A DNA stretch of 64,000 nucleotides from positions 5,704,959 to 5,768,958 of the forward strand of contig NC_037263.1 in NCBI RefSeq assembly GCF_000002425.4. The letters run 5' to 3'. Within the stretch, counting starts at the first letter, position 1. Each line of letters begins with the position of its first letter. A program made the position numbers and the translations under genes. Origin of the DNA: Physcomitrium patens. Its lineage: Eukaryota > Streptophyta > Bryopsida > Funariales > Funariaceae. Shown in pieces: positions 36,601 to 49,500 of the stretch. Under the pieces are notes generated by a model. That model had not been told where the DNA came from, searched no databases, and saw nothing but the letters and a program-made list of their open reading frames with translations.

Positions 36601-38242
36601 AACCACCATATACATTGATTGCTCATGCTGTATTTGTTTCTTCATAAAGTTTGTCCCTAGGAGTAAGTCTTTGATTATAGATTGTCTTTCCTCTTTACTT
36701 GATGCGAAGGTGCAAAGAATTACTTTGCATCCTCTATCTTTAAAAGAGATTATCTATGATATCCAATCAACTTGCTTATTTTCTATCTATAGCCATGGCA
36801 TATCAACAATAACATCGTATCTTAATTTTACCACATTGAATTTTTTTCTTAAGACATAGGTATTTATCAATCTTAAGATTTTTTTTTTTCATATGTCTCA
36901 CTTGATACGTTTTTTCAATCATCTGTAAGGTATATACTTCCTCCTTTGATTATCTTATTTTTAATTCTAAGTTGGTTAATAATTTTAACTAAGATATAAT
37001 TTTTTGTAGAGCCACAATTTACGAGTACTCAACATAATTGTCCTTTTAATAGTCCCATTAGATGCACCGATTGATTCTTTTATAGTTGTCCAAGGCCATG
37101 CTATTTTTCTTTGAAAAACAATAGCTATTTCTAGTATTGGCCTTCAGTATCTTTATTGAGGAGCCTCGTTTTTCTACTCTGACTCATTGTTGACTTGGTG
37201 AGTTTTAAGATTGTGAATCTACCTTGTCTTGCTGGTTCTTGAATTTTGACGTTTTGAACAATGTCTGATCTGTTGGCGTGGCTCTCGACAATAGAAACAG
37301 AATTCTTTTTACACCATTATTTGTCATCTTTGTGGTATCAATGTTCCTTGTAAGGCATCAATCTCCATTGACGTTAGTTGTTTTGCTATGGTATTAGATA
37401 GTAGCATATGACTTTGTATTATAGGTTGTGTTCCACGATTTTTGAAATCTATAGCATCAACCCTCTCTGCAATCTGAATTACCTCTTTGAATGTTTGTGG
37501 ATCCCTTAGCTCCATCTCTTGCCAAATCCTATATTTCTAACCTCGTAGGATTCGATCCATCATCTCTACCTCTAAAACATTGCTAATTTAAAAATATAGG
37601 AACTTGAATCAGGAGATATAAACTTGCATTGATCTAGCTTGTGTAAGATATGCCAACTAATCGCATGCTATCTTCTCTTCATTGATAGGCCAAAATTGAT
37701 TCTTAAATTTGGTTTTAAACTCCTTCCAATCACAAAATCCACCTTGAGCTCCATAGCTTTGAACTTGATATCACCACCAAATGATTGTAGCATCTGTCAT
37801 ATAATTGGTAGCATATATAATTCCTTCAGTGGTATTTGTCTTGGATAGTTGGAAATATTATCACATATTAAAGAACCATTGACATATACCTTCTTGTCTT
37901 GAAGTCTTAAAGTATGTATTAGGCTTACTTAATTTCAACCTAGCTGATGCTGACTCTCTTGTCCTTGAGGCTTCTATTTGTCCTTCCAAAGTAGCTATTT
38001 GGCCTAAGAGGTGTTGTATTTGAGCTTCCATCTAGAATGACTTTGCCATATCTCTCATATTATAATTTCTCTACTAAATTCTACTATTGTAATGCCTTTT
38101 CATCTCTTGATTGATTTTTTAAGGGTAGCTCATGGTAGCCTCAACACAATATCTAGTGTGACCACAACAATTGACCTTGGACTAGATGATGACTATTGAC
38201 ATACTGCCAAAAGTAAATAATCTAACACTTGCTCTTATATCA

Positions 38243-38739
38243 ATGAAACAGGACCAAACTATCTCAAAAACCTAAGTTCCTTCTAATCCACAATAATATA
38301 AGGCCTCATCACAAAATAAGATAAAAAAAATCAAAACAAAACTGAAGGAAATTAAATAAAATAAGATATAAAAAAAAATTTGAACAAATAGAAAAAAAAT
38401 TGAATTGAACTGAATAAAAAGATGCAAAACAAATTTTATTAAGAAAAAGGGTCCGAAGCCATACCTGATTAGATGCTCCAAAAGGCCTTGGCCAGCCCTA
38501 TTTATACCTTGTCCTACCACCTTGGACTTTCTAGAAGGTTCCATGGTATGCCCCATCTAAATAATTACCCTAAATCTTTTTTAGAAGGTTCTATGATAGG
38601 TTTCACTTAAATAACCACCCTAAAGTCTTTCTAAAATATTCCACTGTAGGTCCTATTTGATCTACTAATCTAAGTCCAATTCTAGAAACTTCCATGGCTC
38701 TAACTATCTATACAATTATCTTATCTATACCCTATTATA
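38243..38739 (-). repeat. 5' LTR of element B
   Basis: Right-hand long terminal repeat, adjoining the tRNA-Met-like primer-binding site on its inner side and the second TTCAT on its outer side. Confidence 0.88.
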
Positions 38740-38981
38740 TTCATTCTTGGCTCTAGCCTTATTACTTAGCTTTCTAAGAAATAAGTAACAATAGCTATGA
38801 ATTTCTCATAAGCTAAATATATGGAATTTTCTACTAAGTCCAAAGAAATTGCTTAGGTAACTAAGCTCATTAAAAACTTTGGTTTTCAAATTATGCATCT
38901 TGTTTCAATTTTTTGCATCAATAAAGATAATATCTGTATTGTAGTAAATCTCAACATCAACTCTAAGATAAAACACATTTA

Positions 38982-39069
38982 TATACATCACCACTTTATA
39001 TAAGAAAAAATATACATCACTACTTTATATAAGAAAAAATATACATCACCAATTTATATAAGAAAAAAT
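38982..39069 (+). repeat. 29-base tandem triplication in the RNase H end of element A
   Basis: Three consecutive units of TATACATCACCACTTTATAT plus AAGAAAAAA, period 29. They derive from the His-rich end of the copia RNase H (KHI..YHFI region), so a coding motif was amplified into a minisatellite after the element died. Confidence 0.85.
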
Positions 39070-39239
39070 AAAAAATAAAGAAATTATGTTAAAATATATT
39101 CTTTCATTAGATTAAGTTATAAATATTTTTATAAAGTCTTTAGAAAAATGACATTTTAAAAAATACAAAGCAATCCTAAATCTTATGCCTTACATTGAAG
39201 TTTTATACTTCAAACTTCATAGTTTGTATTGTTTCACTT

Positions 39240-40142
39240 ATCATTCCTGGTCTTTTAAAAAGTAACTAAAATCCTTACTTTTTGCCAAATAATTTGCATC
39301 TATTTGCTATTGAAATCAAAAAGCTTTAATAAACTTATTTTATTTGTAAGCAACTACTATTGTACTATATAAAAATATTTTTTGTTTGTTTTTTTTTCCT
39401 CGGCTATCCTATCATCATCTTTGTTTGCTAACTATTTTTTCTAATTCTTACACATTGCTTACAATAAGTGCATCAACCTTAAGACTTCATCACTAGCATT
39501 AGATTGTTTTATCAAATTAAAAATCACCAATCTTGTTATCAGTATCTCTAGCATTCAAAACAAAAATTGAAATGCCTCTCTTGACTCTTTAATTACCTCT
39601 AATAATATCAACTCCTCTACTATAAATACTTTTACATCCTTTTCAATTTCTTCTTTTATTGTCTTGACTTTTTTTCTTTCTTTTGCTTTGTAATTGATTA
39701 TGTAGAAATTTTTTACAACATATGCTCAAAATGTTGCTAATATTTGGAATATTCGAGAATTTATTCGTATCAAAATAACTAGACCACCTTATCACTCATA
39801 GAAGCTCATAAAATTCATGGACCAATTGTGATGGCTCTCTTTCTATATTCAAACTCAAATTGTCTAACTACATCATTCTAATAGAAATATCCTATTGATT
39901 CAAAGAACTCTTCATCAATATCCTAATCATTGTCACAAAGACTAGCAATCAAATATAACTTGAATAAAGCAATATTACAAGAATTAACAACAACGACCTC
40001 TTCTTCACAACCATTAAATGATCTATCTTGATATATAAGATTTTTTTTACTATGTCAAATTTTTGCTCCTCAATAATAAAGATTATATTTCTTAATCAAG
40101 AAAAAAGCATCCAAAAAAAAGAGCTCATAGCCAAAATATTAT
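39240..40142. other. unassigned AT-rich sequence inside element A
   Basis: Between the end of the copia RNase H homology and the left LTR of element C lies about 0.9 kb without recognisable coding motifs. It may be the 3' untranslated region of A or a further unrecognised insertion. After C, A resumes with about 390 bases of 3' sequence before its 3' LTR. Confidence 0.35.
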
Positions 40143-40203
40143 CATAGATACACTATATAGAAGATCAAACAAGAAGTTGAATAGAAAAATTTCAATAAGA
40201 AAG

Positions 40204-40764
40204 TGTCAAGGACAAGAACTCGATGAAAAAACAATTCAGACAAGTGAGCCTTCACTCAAAGAGAGGTAACAAAATATATATAAACAAGTATATATATTAA
40301 AAGAAGAACTGGAATGGCTATTGCCAAAAGACAAAAAAGCTAGAGATCCTTGAAACTAGACTAGAAGCAAGAAAGGAATTGACAAGAGTGAAGAAGCCTT
40401 CACTCTTGTCTCTATATATACTATCTAACTAGGGGCTACGTGGCGACATTCTATAGGACCTCCAATATGTGTTGACTTTGTAGGACACATGCCTTGACTT
40501 ACAAGGCAAGTTTTTCTACGTATAGGCCACATAGTTAGCTTGATCTTCAAGCTAACAACATGTGTGGCACATGGCCAACTTGTTGACCACATTTCTAATC
40601 CAAAAAGTCAATTAAAGACACCTATGAAGTCAAAGCAGCGTCTAGGAAGTTTTTAGGAAGCTTTTATATTAAATATTATAGAATTAACTTACTTTTATCT
40701 AGTTTTACTTACTTCTACCTATTTCTATATGTAATTATTAGCTTACATGATTATGGCCGTGACA
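40204..40764 (-). repeat. 3' LTR of element D (561 bases)
   Basis: Starts TGTCAAGG, ends CCGTGACA, flanked outside by GAAAG. It differs from 46037-46586 by about nine substitutions and one 11-base length difference. Confidence 0.95.
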
Positions 40765-40805
40765 TTACCCCCTCTTCTAGGCACGAGTTCCACAAGGAGC
40801 GGTCA

Positions 40806-41228
40806 TCATATGTTGAGGAGATCTATGATGCGACGAATTGTATTCGCCACATACTCTGATCTGTGTTCTCTTCGAAGATGATTGATAGGGCCTCTCAACC
40901 ATCGGTAGTGTCCCATACCAGGGCGGGAAGACCACCCAGTTATTTGATCATTGTTGAGGCCTTCGTAACTTCTTTTGAATAGAATATTTGGAACACCATC
41001 AGGAGTTGTTCCTACCTCTAGCAAAATCACCAAACATCGAGAGTCCCTTCTCAAATCATGATACCAAATGCGTTGTATCTCACCATCTATTCGAGGAAGA
41101 ATATGTCGTTCTTGAAGATCTTCATCTCGATTGCGTCGTCTTGAAGGTTGTGACAATCGTAATGTCTCGTTCGGCAGGTCAGCAAATGAAGGGTCTTGAC
41201 TTGAATCCGCTGATTGTTGGTTCTCCAT
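40806..41228 (-). CDS. extra 140-codon ORF in element D, function unknown
   Basis: An open frame with its own ATG (41226-41228), lying 3' of the chromodomain and ending just inside the 3' LTR, where chromoviruses normally have no gene. The protein is charged (an RRRNRDED cluster near residue 31, many Arg and Asp) with no signal peptide, membrane segment or zinc motif. A central hydrophobic patch reads CLVILLEVG and is followed by YEGLNNDQI. A relative is recognisable in the older element C (about 47130-47260, minus strand), which conserves the VILL.VG and EGLN stretches. It is a plant-type additional ORF of unknown role, probably expressed from a spliced or read-through RNA if at all. It is not an envelope gene by any feature I can see. 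Confidence 0.6.
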   Translation of the reverse strand: MENQQSADSSQDPSFADLPNETLRLSQPSRRRNRDEDLQERHILPRIDGEIQRIWYHDLRRDSRCLVILLEVGTTPDGVPNILFKRSYEGLNNDQITGWSSRPGMGHYRWLRGPINHLRREHRSEYVANTIRRIIDLLNI

Positions 41229-44200
41229 CTCCTGAGCGCCACTACTACAACGAAGCTACGAACAAGAATTGAAAGTAGAATGTTATCTTGCCTAGATATT
41301 GTTTCTTTTGTAAAGAAGGTTTTCATCTTGATTTTGATGGATGTCGTCGATGAAAAGCTTCCACCGCCTTTGCTGCATTTGCAAGATTTTTTATTGGCTC
41401 CCATGTGCGTTCACTAATATCATATCCGCGTCAATGGACAAGATATTCTAATTTATTTTGGCGCCGCCTTGAATCTAAGATTTCTTCTATTTCAAACTCT
41501 TCATTATTGTCCTCTTCTATAGGATGAGGTGGAGCTTGTCATCTTCTTGGTATGTCCATTGTCTTGTATGGTTCAAGAAGAGACACGTGGAATACTGGAT
41601 GGATTTTCATTGACTCTGGTAGATCTAAACGATATGCAACTGGATTGATTTGTGCAGAAATAGAAAATGGTCCCAGCGTTCAATAGTCCAACTTGTCACA
41701 AAGACGAGTGGTCTTGATATTGTGATGAAGTAGCCATACCTTATCACCCAAGACGAATGATGGTTGTTCCTTTCGATAGACATCCACATTGGCCTTTTGT
41801 TGTTCTTGAGCCTCTTTTAACTGCACCTTCATCGTTGCATGTAGCTCTAATAAATGAATTACCAAATCTTTCGTAGCAGGATTATCAACTTTTGAAAAGT
41901 CAAAAGTATCAAGTCGTGGATGATAACCATAATTAGCAAAGAAAGGTGTTTGTTTTGTAGAAGAGTGTACCATGTTATTGTAAGCAAACTCTGCCAATGG
42001 CAAAAGAGTTGTCCAATCATCTTGTTGGTAATTAATAGTACATCTTAAATATTGCTCCAAAACTTGATTAACACGCTCCGTTTGTCCATTAGTTTGAGGA
42101 TGGAATGTCAAAGATAGTTTTATATCCACTTTAAGAATCTTGAAAAGAGTCCGCCAAAATCTTGATACAAATTGAGTTCCTCTATCTGATATAATATCCT
42201 TGGGTAATCCATGATAGCAATAGATATTGTCAAGAAAGAGCTTAGCTGTTTCTTCACCTGTGATAGATTTTGTACATGGTACAAAATGTGCCATCTTGGT
42301 AAAATGATCTACTATCACGAATATAGAGTCATAAGAATTTGAGATTGGAAGATCCGTGATGAAGTCCATAGAAACAGAAGACCATGGTTGTTCTGAAATG
42401 GGTAATGACTGAAGAAGTCCAAAAGGTCGATGACGAGGAGTTTTCAATCTTGAGCAAACATCACATGATTGTACAAAATCTTTAACTGCCTTCCACATTT
42501 GAGGCCACCAAAAATCCCTAGATATCAGCTCCAAAGTCTTATTATATCTAAAATGTCCTGCTGCTGGGAAGTCGTGACGAGCTTGAAGAACACATAAACG
42601 TGCTTCTCCTTCTGGAACATATAGGCATCCTTCGAAATAGAGTAGGTTGTTCTTGAATTCAAATTTAGATGGATCATGAGATTTAGAAGAATTATTCTTC
42701 ATATCATGAACAAGAGGGTTTGAAGACATACTTAACTGGACTTGCTTAAGGAAAGTTAAATCAATAGTCAATATTGATTTTATTGCTCAAAGATAAAATT
42801 ATTCCGGCTTCAAGAGAACCGTTTTGTGTTCCTCAAAAGTTGCATCTCCTTCTTTTGGTGCAAGATAAGAATGTCTAGACAAGGCATCGGATAAACCTTG
42901 TTGTTTTCCTGGCCAATAAGTGATGATGAATTCGAATCTTGATAAAGACATGCTCCAACGAGCTTGGCGACGATTTAATACGCATGCTGACATAAAATAT
43001 TCAAGGTTCTTGTGATCCGTATACACGGTGACTAGACTAGAAGCACCTTCTAGATAATGATGCCATTCTTGAAAAGAATCGACAATTGCAAGAAGTTCTT
43101 TGTCGTGGAACTCATAATTGATTTCTGCTGTTGAGATATTTCTTGAATGAAAGGCTACTCGATGAAGTTTGTCATTTGTTCCCATTTGTGATAAAACTAC
43201 ACCCAGAGCAAAGTCCGATGCATCTGTTTCCATAAAGAATGCTTTGAAAAAATCAACACGATACAAGATTGGTGCAGAAATAAACGTTGTCTTCAAAGAT
43301 TCAAAAGCAACTTCCGCTTCTTGATTCCATTGGAGTTTGTCTTTACAAGTCAAACGTGTAAGTGGAGCTGCAACTCTAGAGAAGTCTTTGATGAAGATCC
43401 GATAGTAGTTGGCAAATCCCAAAAAACATTGGACATCTTTTACCATTTTTGGGATCTTGCAGTCTATAATAGTTTGAACTTTTTTAGGATCCATCATAAG
43501 TCCATCATTTGAAATAATGTAACCTAAGAAATTGACTTGAGTAGTGTGGAATACATACTTTTCTATGTTGGCATAGAGTCCTGCATCTCTTAATTTTTGT
43601 AACACACAACAAACATGAAGTTCATGTTCTTTTGGATTCTTAGAATAGATCAAGATGTCGTCTAGATAACATACCACAAAATCGTCAAAAAACTCTCGAA
43701 AAACATTATTCATTAGATGTTGAAAAGCTGCTGGTGCATTTGTAAGTCCAAAAGGCATGACATTGTATTCAAAATGTCCATACCTAGTTCGAAACGCAGT
43801 CTTCCATTCATCTCCTTCTTTGATGCGTACTAGATTGTATGCTCTCCGAAGATCTATTTTTGTATAGATCTTAGCTTGATTCAGCTGATCAAGAAGTCCG
43901 GATATTAAAGGTAGTGGATACCTGTTTTTGATGGTAATCTTGTTGAGTCCTCGATAATCAACACACATCTGCAATGATCCATCTTTTTTCTTCACAAATA
44001 GAATTGGAGCTCCTGCCGGAGATTTAGAATGGCGTATGAAATTCTTGGCTAGATTTTCTTCAATATACTCCTTGAATTCAGCCAACTCATTTTGTGATAA
44101 ACTATAGATTGGTCCGAATGGCGGTTGTGCTCCTTCTTGAAGGTCAATTGAGCAATCATAGGGACGATGTTCCGGGAGTGAATCCGCATTCTTTTTTTCA

Positions 44201-46036
44201 AATACATCTTGAAATTCTTGATATTGGCTTGGAATGCCACTTGAAGTCTTTTCACCAGTAGAAACGGGTGGGGCATAAATAATGTATGGTGATTCTTTAA
44301 TAGCAGCATGCAAGAAAGCTTTTGCACTTATAAATACGGGTTTAATTGAACTGGACTTATGACTCTCTACTTGCTTAACTACACTATTAGTTATACTTTT
44401 AGAGAAAGTAAGAGTTCGAGAAATCCAATCTATTTGAGGGTTGTATTTTTCTAACCACGATAAACCTAAAATGACTGGATTAGAGGGAGATCTAATGATA
44501 TTAAATACTACAAAACTATTATGACCATTGATTATTACTTCTATAGGAAGGGTTTCGTGAGTAATATCTCCAGAAGACAATGGACGACCATCTATGACTT
44601 CTACATGAACAAGTTTAGTTTTCTTTACTAAAGATATGCTATGTCTTTTAGAAAATTCTTCATCTAAAAAATACGCTGAGGCTCTTGAATCTAACAAGGC
44701 AAAGACTTTGTAATATTTAGGTCCTAAAATAATATTTAATGTAAAACAAGGAGAGGGCTCTGAAGAGAGAATAGGACCTTTACTAGATGTTGTGCAAGGT
44801 TCCAACCGCACTTTCCCTATTGTAGCTGGACAAACTCGTTTTCCGACATATTATCTTCTTTCAGAGCCATACTCCTCATTTTGTGATTGCGTCGTTTCTT
44901 TGGACAATGTTGAGCAGTGTGCTTTGGTTCTCCACAATATAAACATAATCCTTCTTGACGACGACGAGTCTTTTCTTGCTTAGTAAGAGGTTTGAAACGT
45001 ACTGCATCAATTTGCATATCCTCTACTTCCAAATGTATGTGTTGAAGAGGTGTTGGTGTTGCCATTGAATTATAGTAACGTTGAGGTCCACTTGTACGGT
45101 TCTTAGATCGGAATTCAAAAAGTTGATTGTCGCACTTCACAGCAAATTCAATAGCTTGACTCAATATTTGAGGATCAGGTAAGTTGAGCATTAATTTTTT
45201 TACCTCATATTGTAATCTGTAGAGAAATTGGCTAAAAAGTGCAGCATCATCCCACTTAATATCAGTTGCAAGTTGTCGAAATTGTGAAGCATATAATGTT
45301 ACTGATTGATTGCCTTGTCATAAAATACGGATCTTATTGGTTGCAACACAAATTGTATGATGTTCTCCATACATGGATCGAAACTCCGCCAAAAAAGCCT
45401 CTAGATTATCCAATATTGGATCTCGTCGTTCAAGAAAAGATGAAAACCACGATAGTACCGAACCTGAAAGAAGCGTACCAATGAATCTAACTTGTGATCC
45501 TTGAGTTGGATTGCTTTGGGGTTGAAGTTTAATCAGAAGTTGCACTTGATTGATAAATCCTCGAAACTTGGATCTGGTGCCATCAAACTTCTCAAGTAGA
45601 GCAATTCTTGGTTCTCTAACATTTGAAGGGCGTTCCACTATAGGAGAAAGGACATGGTTTGGTACAGATGTTGAAGCAGCTCCAACCATTTCTATATCTT
45701 CACTTCCTGCCAATCTTGTTGCTCCTTGTGGTGGTAAATTGAGTTGATGCATTGCAAGCATTAACTCCCTCAATTGCTCTTACATTTGTGCCATTGCACT
45801 CTTCATTTCAAGAAGTTCTGCCATGATAACACTTAGAAGAGAGAAGATGTCTAATATCGCTCAAGACAAATAGAAGAAAGGACTTGCGGACAAAGGAAAT
45901 ACTAAGGACAATATCAGTTTAAAAGAGGGTAATCCGCAACTTCTAATACGCTTATATCTTATCAAGAAAAAGGGATAATCCACTCTTAATAAAGATTAGA
46001 CAAAGCTCTGATATTGTAGGTGTACTCTTGTCAATC

Positions 46037-46586
46037 TGTCAAGGACAAGAACTCGATGAAAAAATAATTCAGACAAGTGAGCCTTCACTCAAAGAGAGGT
46101 AACAAAATATATATAAACAAGTATATATATTAAAAGAAGAACTGGAATGGCTATTGCCAAAAGACAAAAAAGCTAGAGACCCTTGAAACTAGACTAGAAG
46201 CAAGAAAGGAATTGACAAGAGTGAAGAAGCCTTCACTCTTGTCTCTATATATACTATCTAACTAGGGGCTACGTGGCGACGTTCTATAGGACCTCTAATA
46301 TGTGTTGACTTTGTAGGATACATGCCTTGACTTACAAGGCAAGTTTTTCTACGTGTAGGCCACATAGTTAGCTTGATCTTCAAGCTAACAACATATGTGG
46401 CACATGGCCAACTTGTTGACCACATTTCTAATCCAAAAAGTCAATTAAAGACACCTATGAAGTCAAAGCAGCGTCTAGGAAGCTTCCATATTAAATATTA
46501 TAGAATTAACTTACTTTTATCTAGTTTTACTTACTTCTACCTATTTCTATATGTAATTATTAGCTTACATGATTATGGCCGTGACA
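46037..46586 (-). repeat. 5' LTR of element D (550 bases)
   Basis: Same ends as the other LTR, followed directly by the second GAAAG target duplication and the continuation of element C. Confidence 0.95.
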
Positions 46587-49500
46587 GAAAGCTTAGATGA
46601 ACTTGATTAAATCAAATAAGTCCAAAATTAATACTAATAAAAGTGAGCTAAAGCTCTAAAAGACATGTTGTCAGGATTGAAGATCCCCTCAGCCTCAACT
46701 CTAATATATATTGGATATTAGGAAGCTTTTCAAGTAATTTCCATATTGCTTAGAGACAAAGCAATCCTAGGATCCTTCTTAAATAGCTTCTTTAATCCTC
46801 CTAAAACTTTCTAGAATCTACTTAAATATTTTGAGAACCATCTAAAATCTTTTAAAATATTCTAAAAATCTTTTTAGAATCTTCTATTAAGATATTTTAA
46901 GAACCTTTTAGAATCTTTTAAAATATTCTTAAAATCTTCTTATTAGATGTCCATAATAATATTTTTTTTCTAACTGTAAGTTTCATGAAGAGCATCAATT
47001 TTACATATACAAGAATATAAGGATTTATTAAATAGTAGATGCAACATATCCTACATATTGATGTCTATTCAAAAGATAAACTTGTCCATTTAAATAGTAA
47101 TAATAGCTACTTTTATCTACTCGTAAAAGACATATTCTTTAAACTTCATTAGCATTAAGGCCTTCAAAATATCCATGAAAAGTGACTTTAGCTCCATTAG
47201 GTTCTACTATACCAACTTGCAATAGAATAACCAAAGATTAAATATCATCTTAGAGGTTTTTTTTATTTGAGTTGACTATATCATAGATGTTTTCTTCTTC
47301 AAGAAGATCCAGCCTCATCTTGAAGATGATCTTACAAAGGTTACAAGAGTTGGAACAATTGATCTAATAATTGTGATAATGAAAGCTCCAACTCTAACTC
47401 TATTTAAGATTCATGATTTAAATACTCTTTAAGCCTTTTCTAATTTGACATATTAAATCATAAATTGAATATACTAAACTTTAAGATTGTTGTGAGTAAT
47501 ATCTTCTCTTTTCTTTATATACAACATCTTAGTAGAAGCTTCATATAAAAATCGTCTTAAAATAGGTTTAGATTTTTGAGAATAGCATCAATGAAATACT
47601 TGTATCTTTTGTGGCATATTAATTAGATTTTTTGTTAATTCTTATATGCATTCATTAATATTGTAGCTACTTTAATGAATAAAATATTCCAATTTTTTTT
47701 TTTCTTTTTACCAAAAATCAAGGACTTTTTCCACTTCTTATTCCATATGATTATTTATTTGAATGCAAGGTATTAATAGTTGTATTCTTCTTCAAATAGT
47801 TGATTTTGTGTAAGCCTCAAAGAAAATAATATGAAAGATTAGATATATCTTTATAGATGAATATATTTCCAATAGATAAGCCATTAAATTGATTTACTTT
47901 TGAATACAAAATGGCCCTAATTTTTGGTAGTCTAATTTTTTGCAAGGTCGATTGGTCTTGATATTTCATCAAAGAAGACATATTTTATCTCTAACCTCAA
48001 AAGCAAGAGATTTCTTTTTAAATTTGTCTGAAGATGCTTTGTAAGAATCATAAGCTACTTATAAATAGAGCTTCAAAGTTGTCTAGAGTTGTGATAATTT
48101 TTTTGTAAGATCTTTAGTTGTTGAATTTTCATCTTTTAATGTACTTAACAAATAAAACTTTGGATGGTAATCATAATTGGCATAAAATGGTGTTTGTTGA
48201 TTCAAAGAATGAAAAATATTATTATTTTTATCAAAATAAATTAAAGATAAATACAAAGTCTAATCATCTTATTGATAGTTGATGGTACATTGCAAATACT
48301 GCTCCAAAACTTGATTGATTTGTTTTGTTTGACCATTAGTTTGAGAATAGAAGGTAATAAAAAGTTTATATCTACCTTCAATATCTCGAAAAAAGATTTC
48401 TAAAATTTAGATATAAATTGAGGTCTTTGATAAAAAAATGATGTAATTTGATAAGTCATGATATTTATATTTATTTTATCAAGAAAGAGCCTTGTCGTTT
48501 CTTTTCTAAAAATTATCTTTTTGGATGAGATAAAATATATGATATTTGTAAGTCAATTCACAACAACATAGATAGCATCAAATGTAGATGATAGTAACAA
48601 ATCAATGATAAAGTCCATTCATACTAAAGACCATGGTTGCTTTGAAATTAGTTGTAATTGTAGAAGTTCATAAGGACAATATTGGAAATTCTTGGATCTT
48701 GAATAAATATCTTAAGAGAAGACAAAGTCCTTTATAACCTTGTATAATTGAAATAACTAAAAATCTCAAGAAATAAGCTCCAATATTTTATTAAATCCAA
48801 AATATCTTGTAGTTGAAAAATTGTGATGAAATTGAAGAACACTAAGTTGTATCGGCTCTTTTGGAATATACAAATAATCTTAAAATATAAAAGATTTTTG
48901 AAAAATTTGAGCTTGTCATTATTAGGATATTGCTTGATATTATAAATTAATGATTTTTTAGTTCATGGAGCATTCATTTGTTTAAAAAAACTTGAATCAA
49001 TATGTATAATTATAGAAGTAGCACAAAGATAAAATTATTTTGGCTTCAAGAGAGTTGTATATTATTCATCAAATGTTGCTTCTCTGGTCTTTAGAGCAAG
49101 ATATGATCTCCTTGATAAAATATTTGATAATCCTTACTACTTCTTTTGTTGATATGTAATCACAAACTTGTCTAAGAATTCTCAAAAAATATCATTCATC
49201 AAATGCTAGAATATAGCTAGAATATTTGTTAATCTAAAAGGCATGAGATTATATTTAAAATGTTTGTACCTTATCCAAAATATTATCTTCCATTCATCTC
49301 TTTTTTTAATCCATACAAAATTATATACTCCATACAGACCTATTTTGATGTAGAAGATACATTATATAAAAGATTGAACAAGAAGTTGAATAGAAGAGTT
49401 TGAATAAGAAAGCTAGTATAAACTTAATTAAATCAGATGAGTACAAGATCAATACCAACAGAGATGAGCTAGAACTCTAAGAGACATGTTATCAAGACTA

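Larger units (their letters stand above)
33183..38739 (-). mobile_element. element B: Ty3/gypsy LTR retrotransposon (chromovirus-like), inserted in A
   Basis: Minus-strand gypsy element of about 5.56 kb with a TTCAT target duplication (33178-33182 and 38740-38744). LTRs are 33183-33685 (3') and 38243-38739 (5'), roughly 80% identical by eye, so it is old. The primer-binding site next to the 5' LTR (about 38228-38242) resembles an initiator-Met tRNA complement. From right to left are gag (about 38100-37300), protease/RT linker (36645-36364), reverse transcriptase/RNase H (about 36350-35000), integrase (34771-34214) and a degenerate chromodomain-like stretch (about 34000-33780). The coding region is broken in many places; it cannot be active. 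It interrupts element A within the reverse transcriptase/RNase H part. Confidence 0.88.
40204..46586 (-). mobile_element. element D: young Ty3/gypsy chromovirus, inserted in the LTR of C
   Basis: Minus-strand element of 6383 bases with an exact GAAAG target duplication (40199-40203 and 46587-46591) and TGTCAAGG...TGACA ends. LTRs are about 98% identical, so the insertion is recent. An initiator-Met-like primer-binding site lies about 20 bases inside the 5' LTR (near 46003-46018), and a polypurine tract (AGAAGAGGGGG) adjoins the 3' LTR. Reading right to left: gag (about 45775-44815) with a CCHC knuckle near 44950, aspartic protease (about 44700), reverse transcriptase with YLDDILIYS (about 44050-43440), RNase H (METDASD, about 43230), integrase with an HHCC zinc finger and DDE core (42771-41680), chromodomain (about 41480-41330) and an extra ORF (41228-40806). 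The coding region is interrupted about five times, so it looks non-autonomous despite its youth. Confidence 0.93.
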
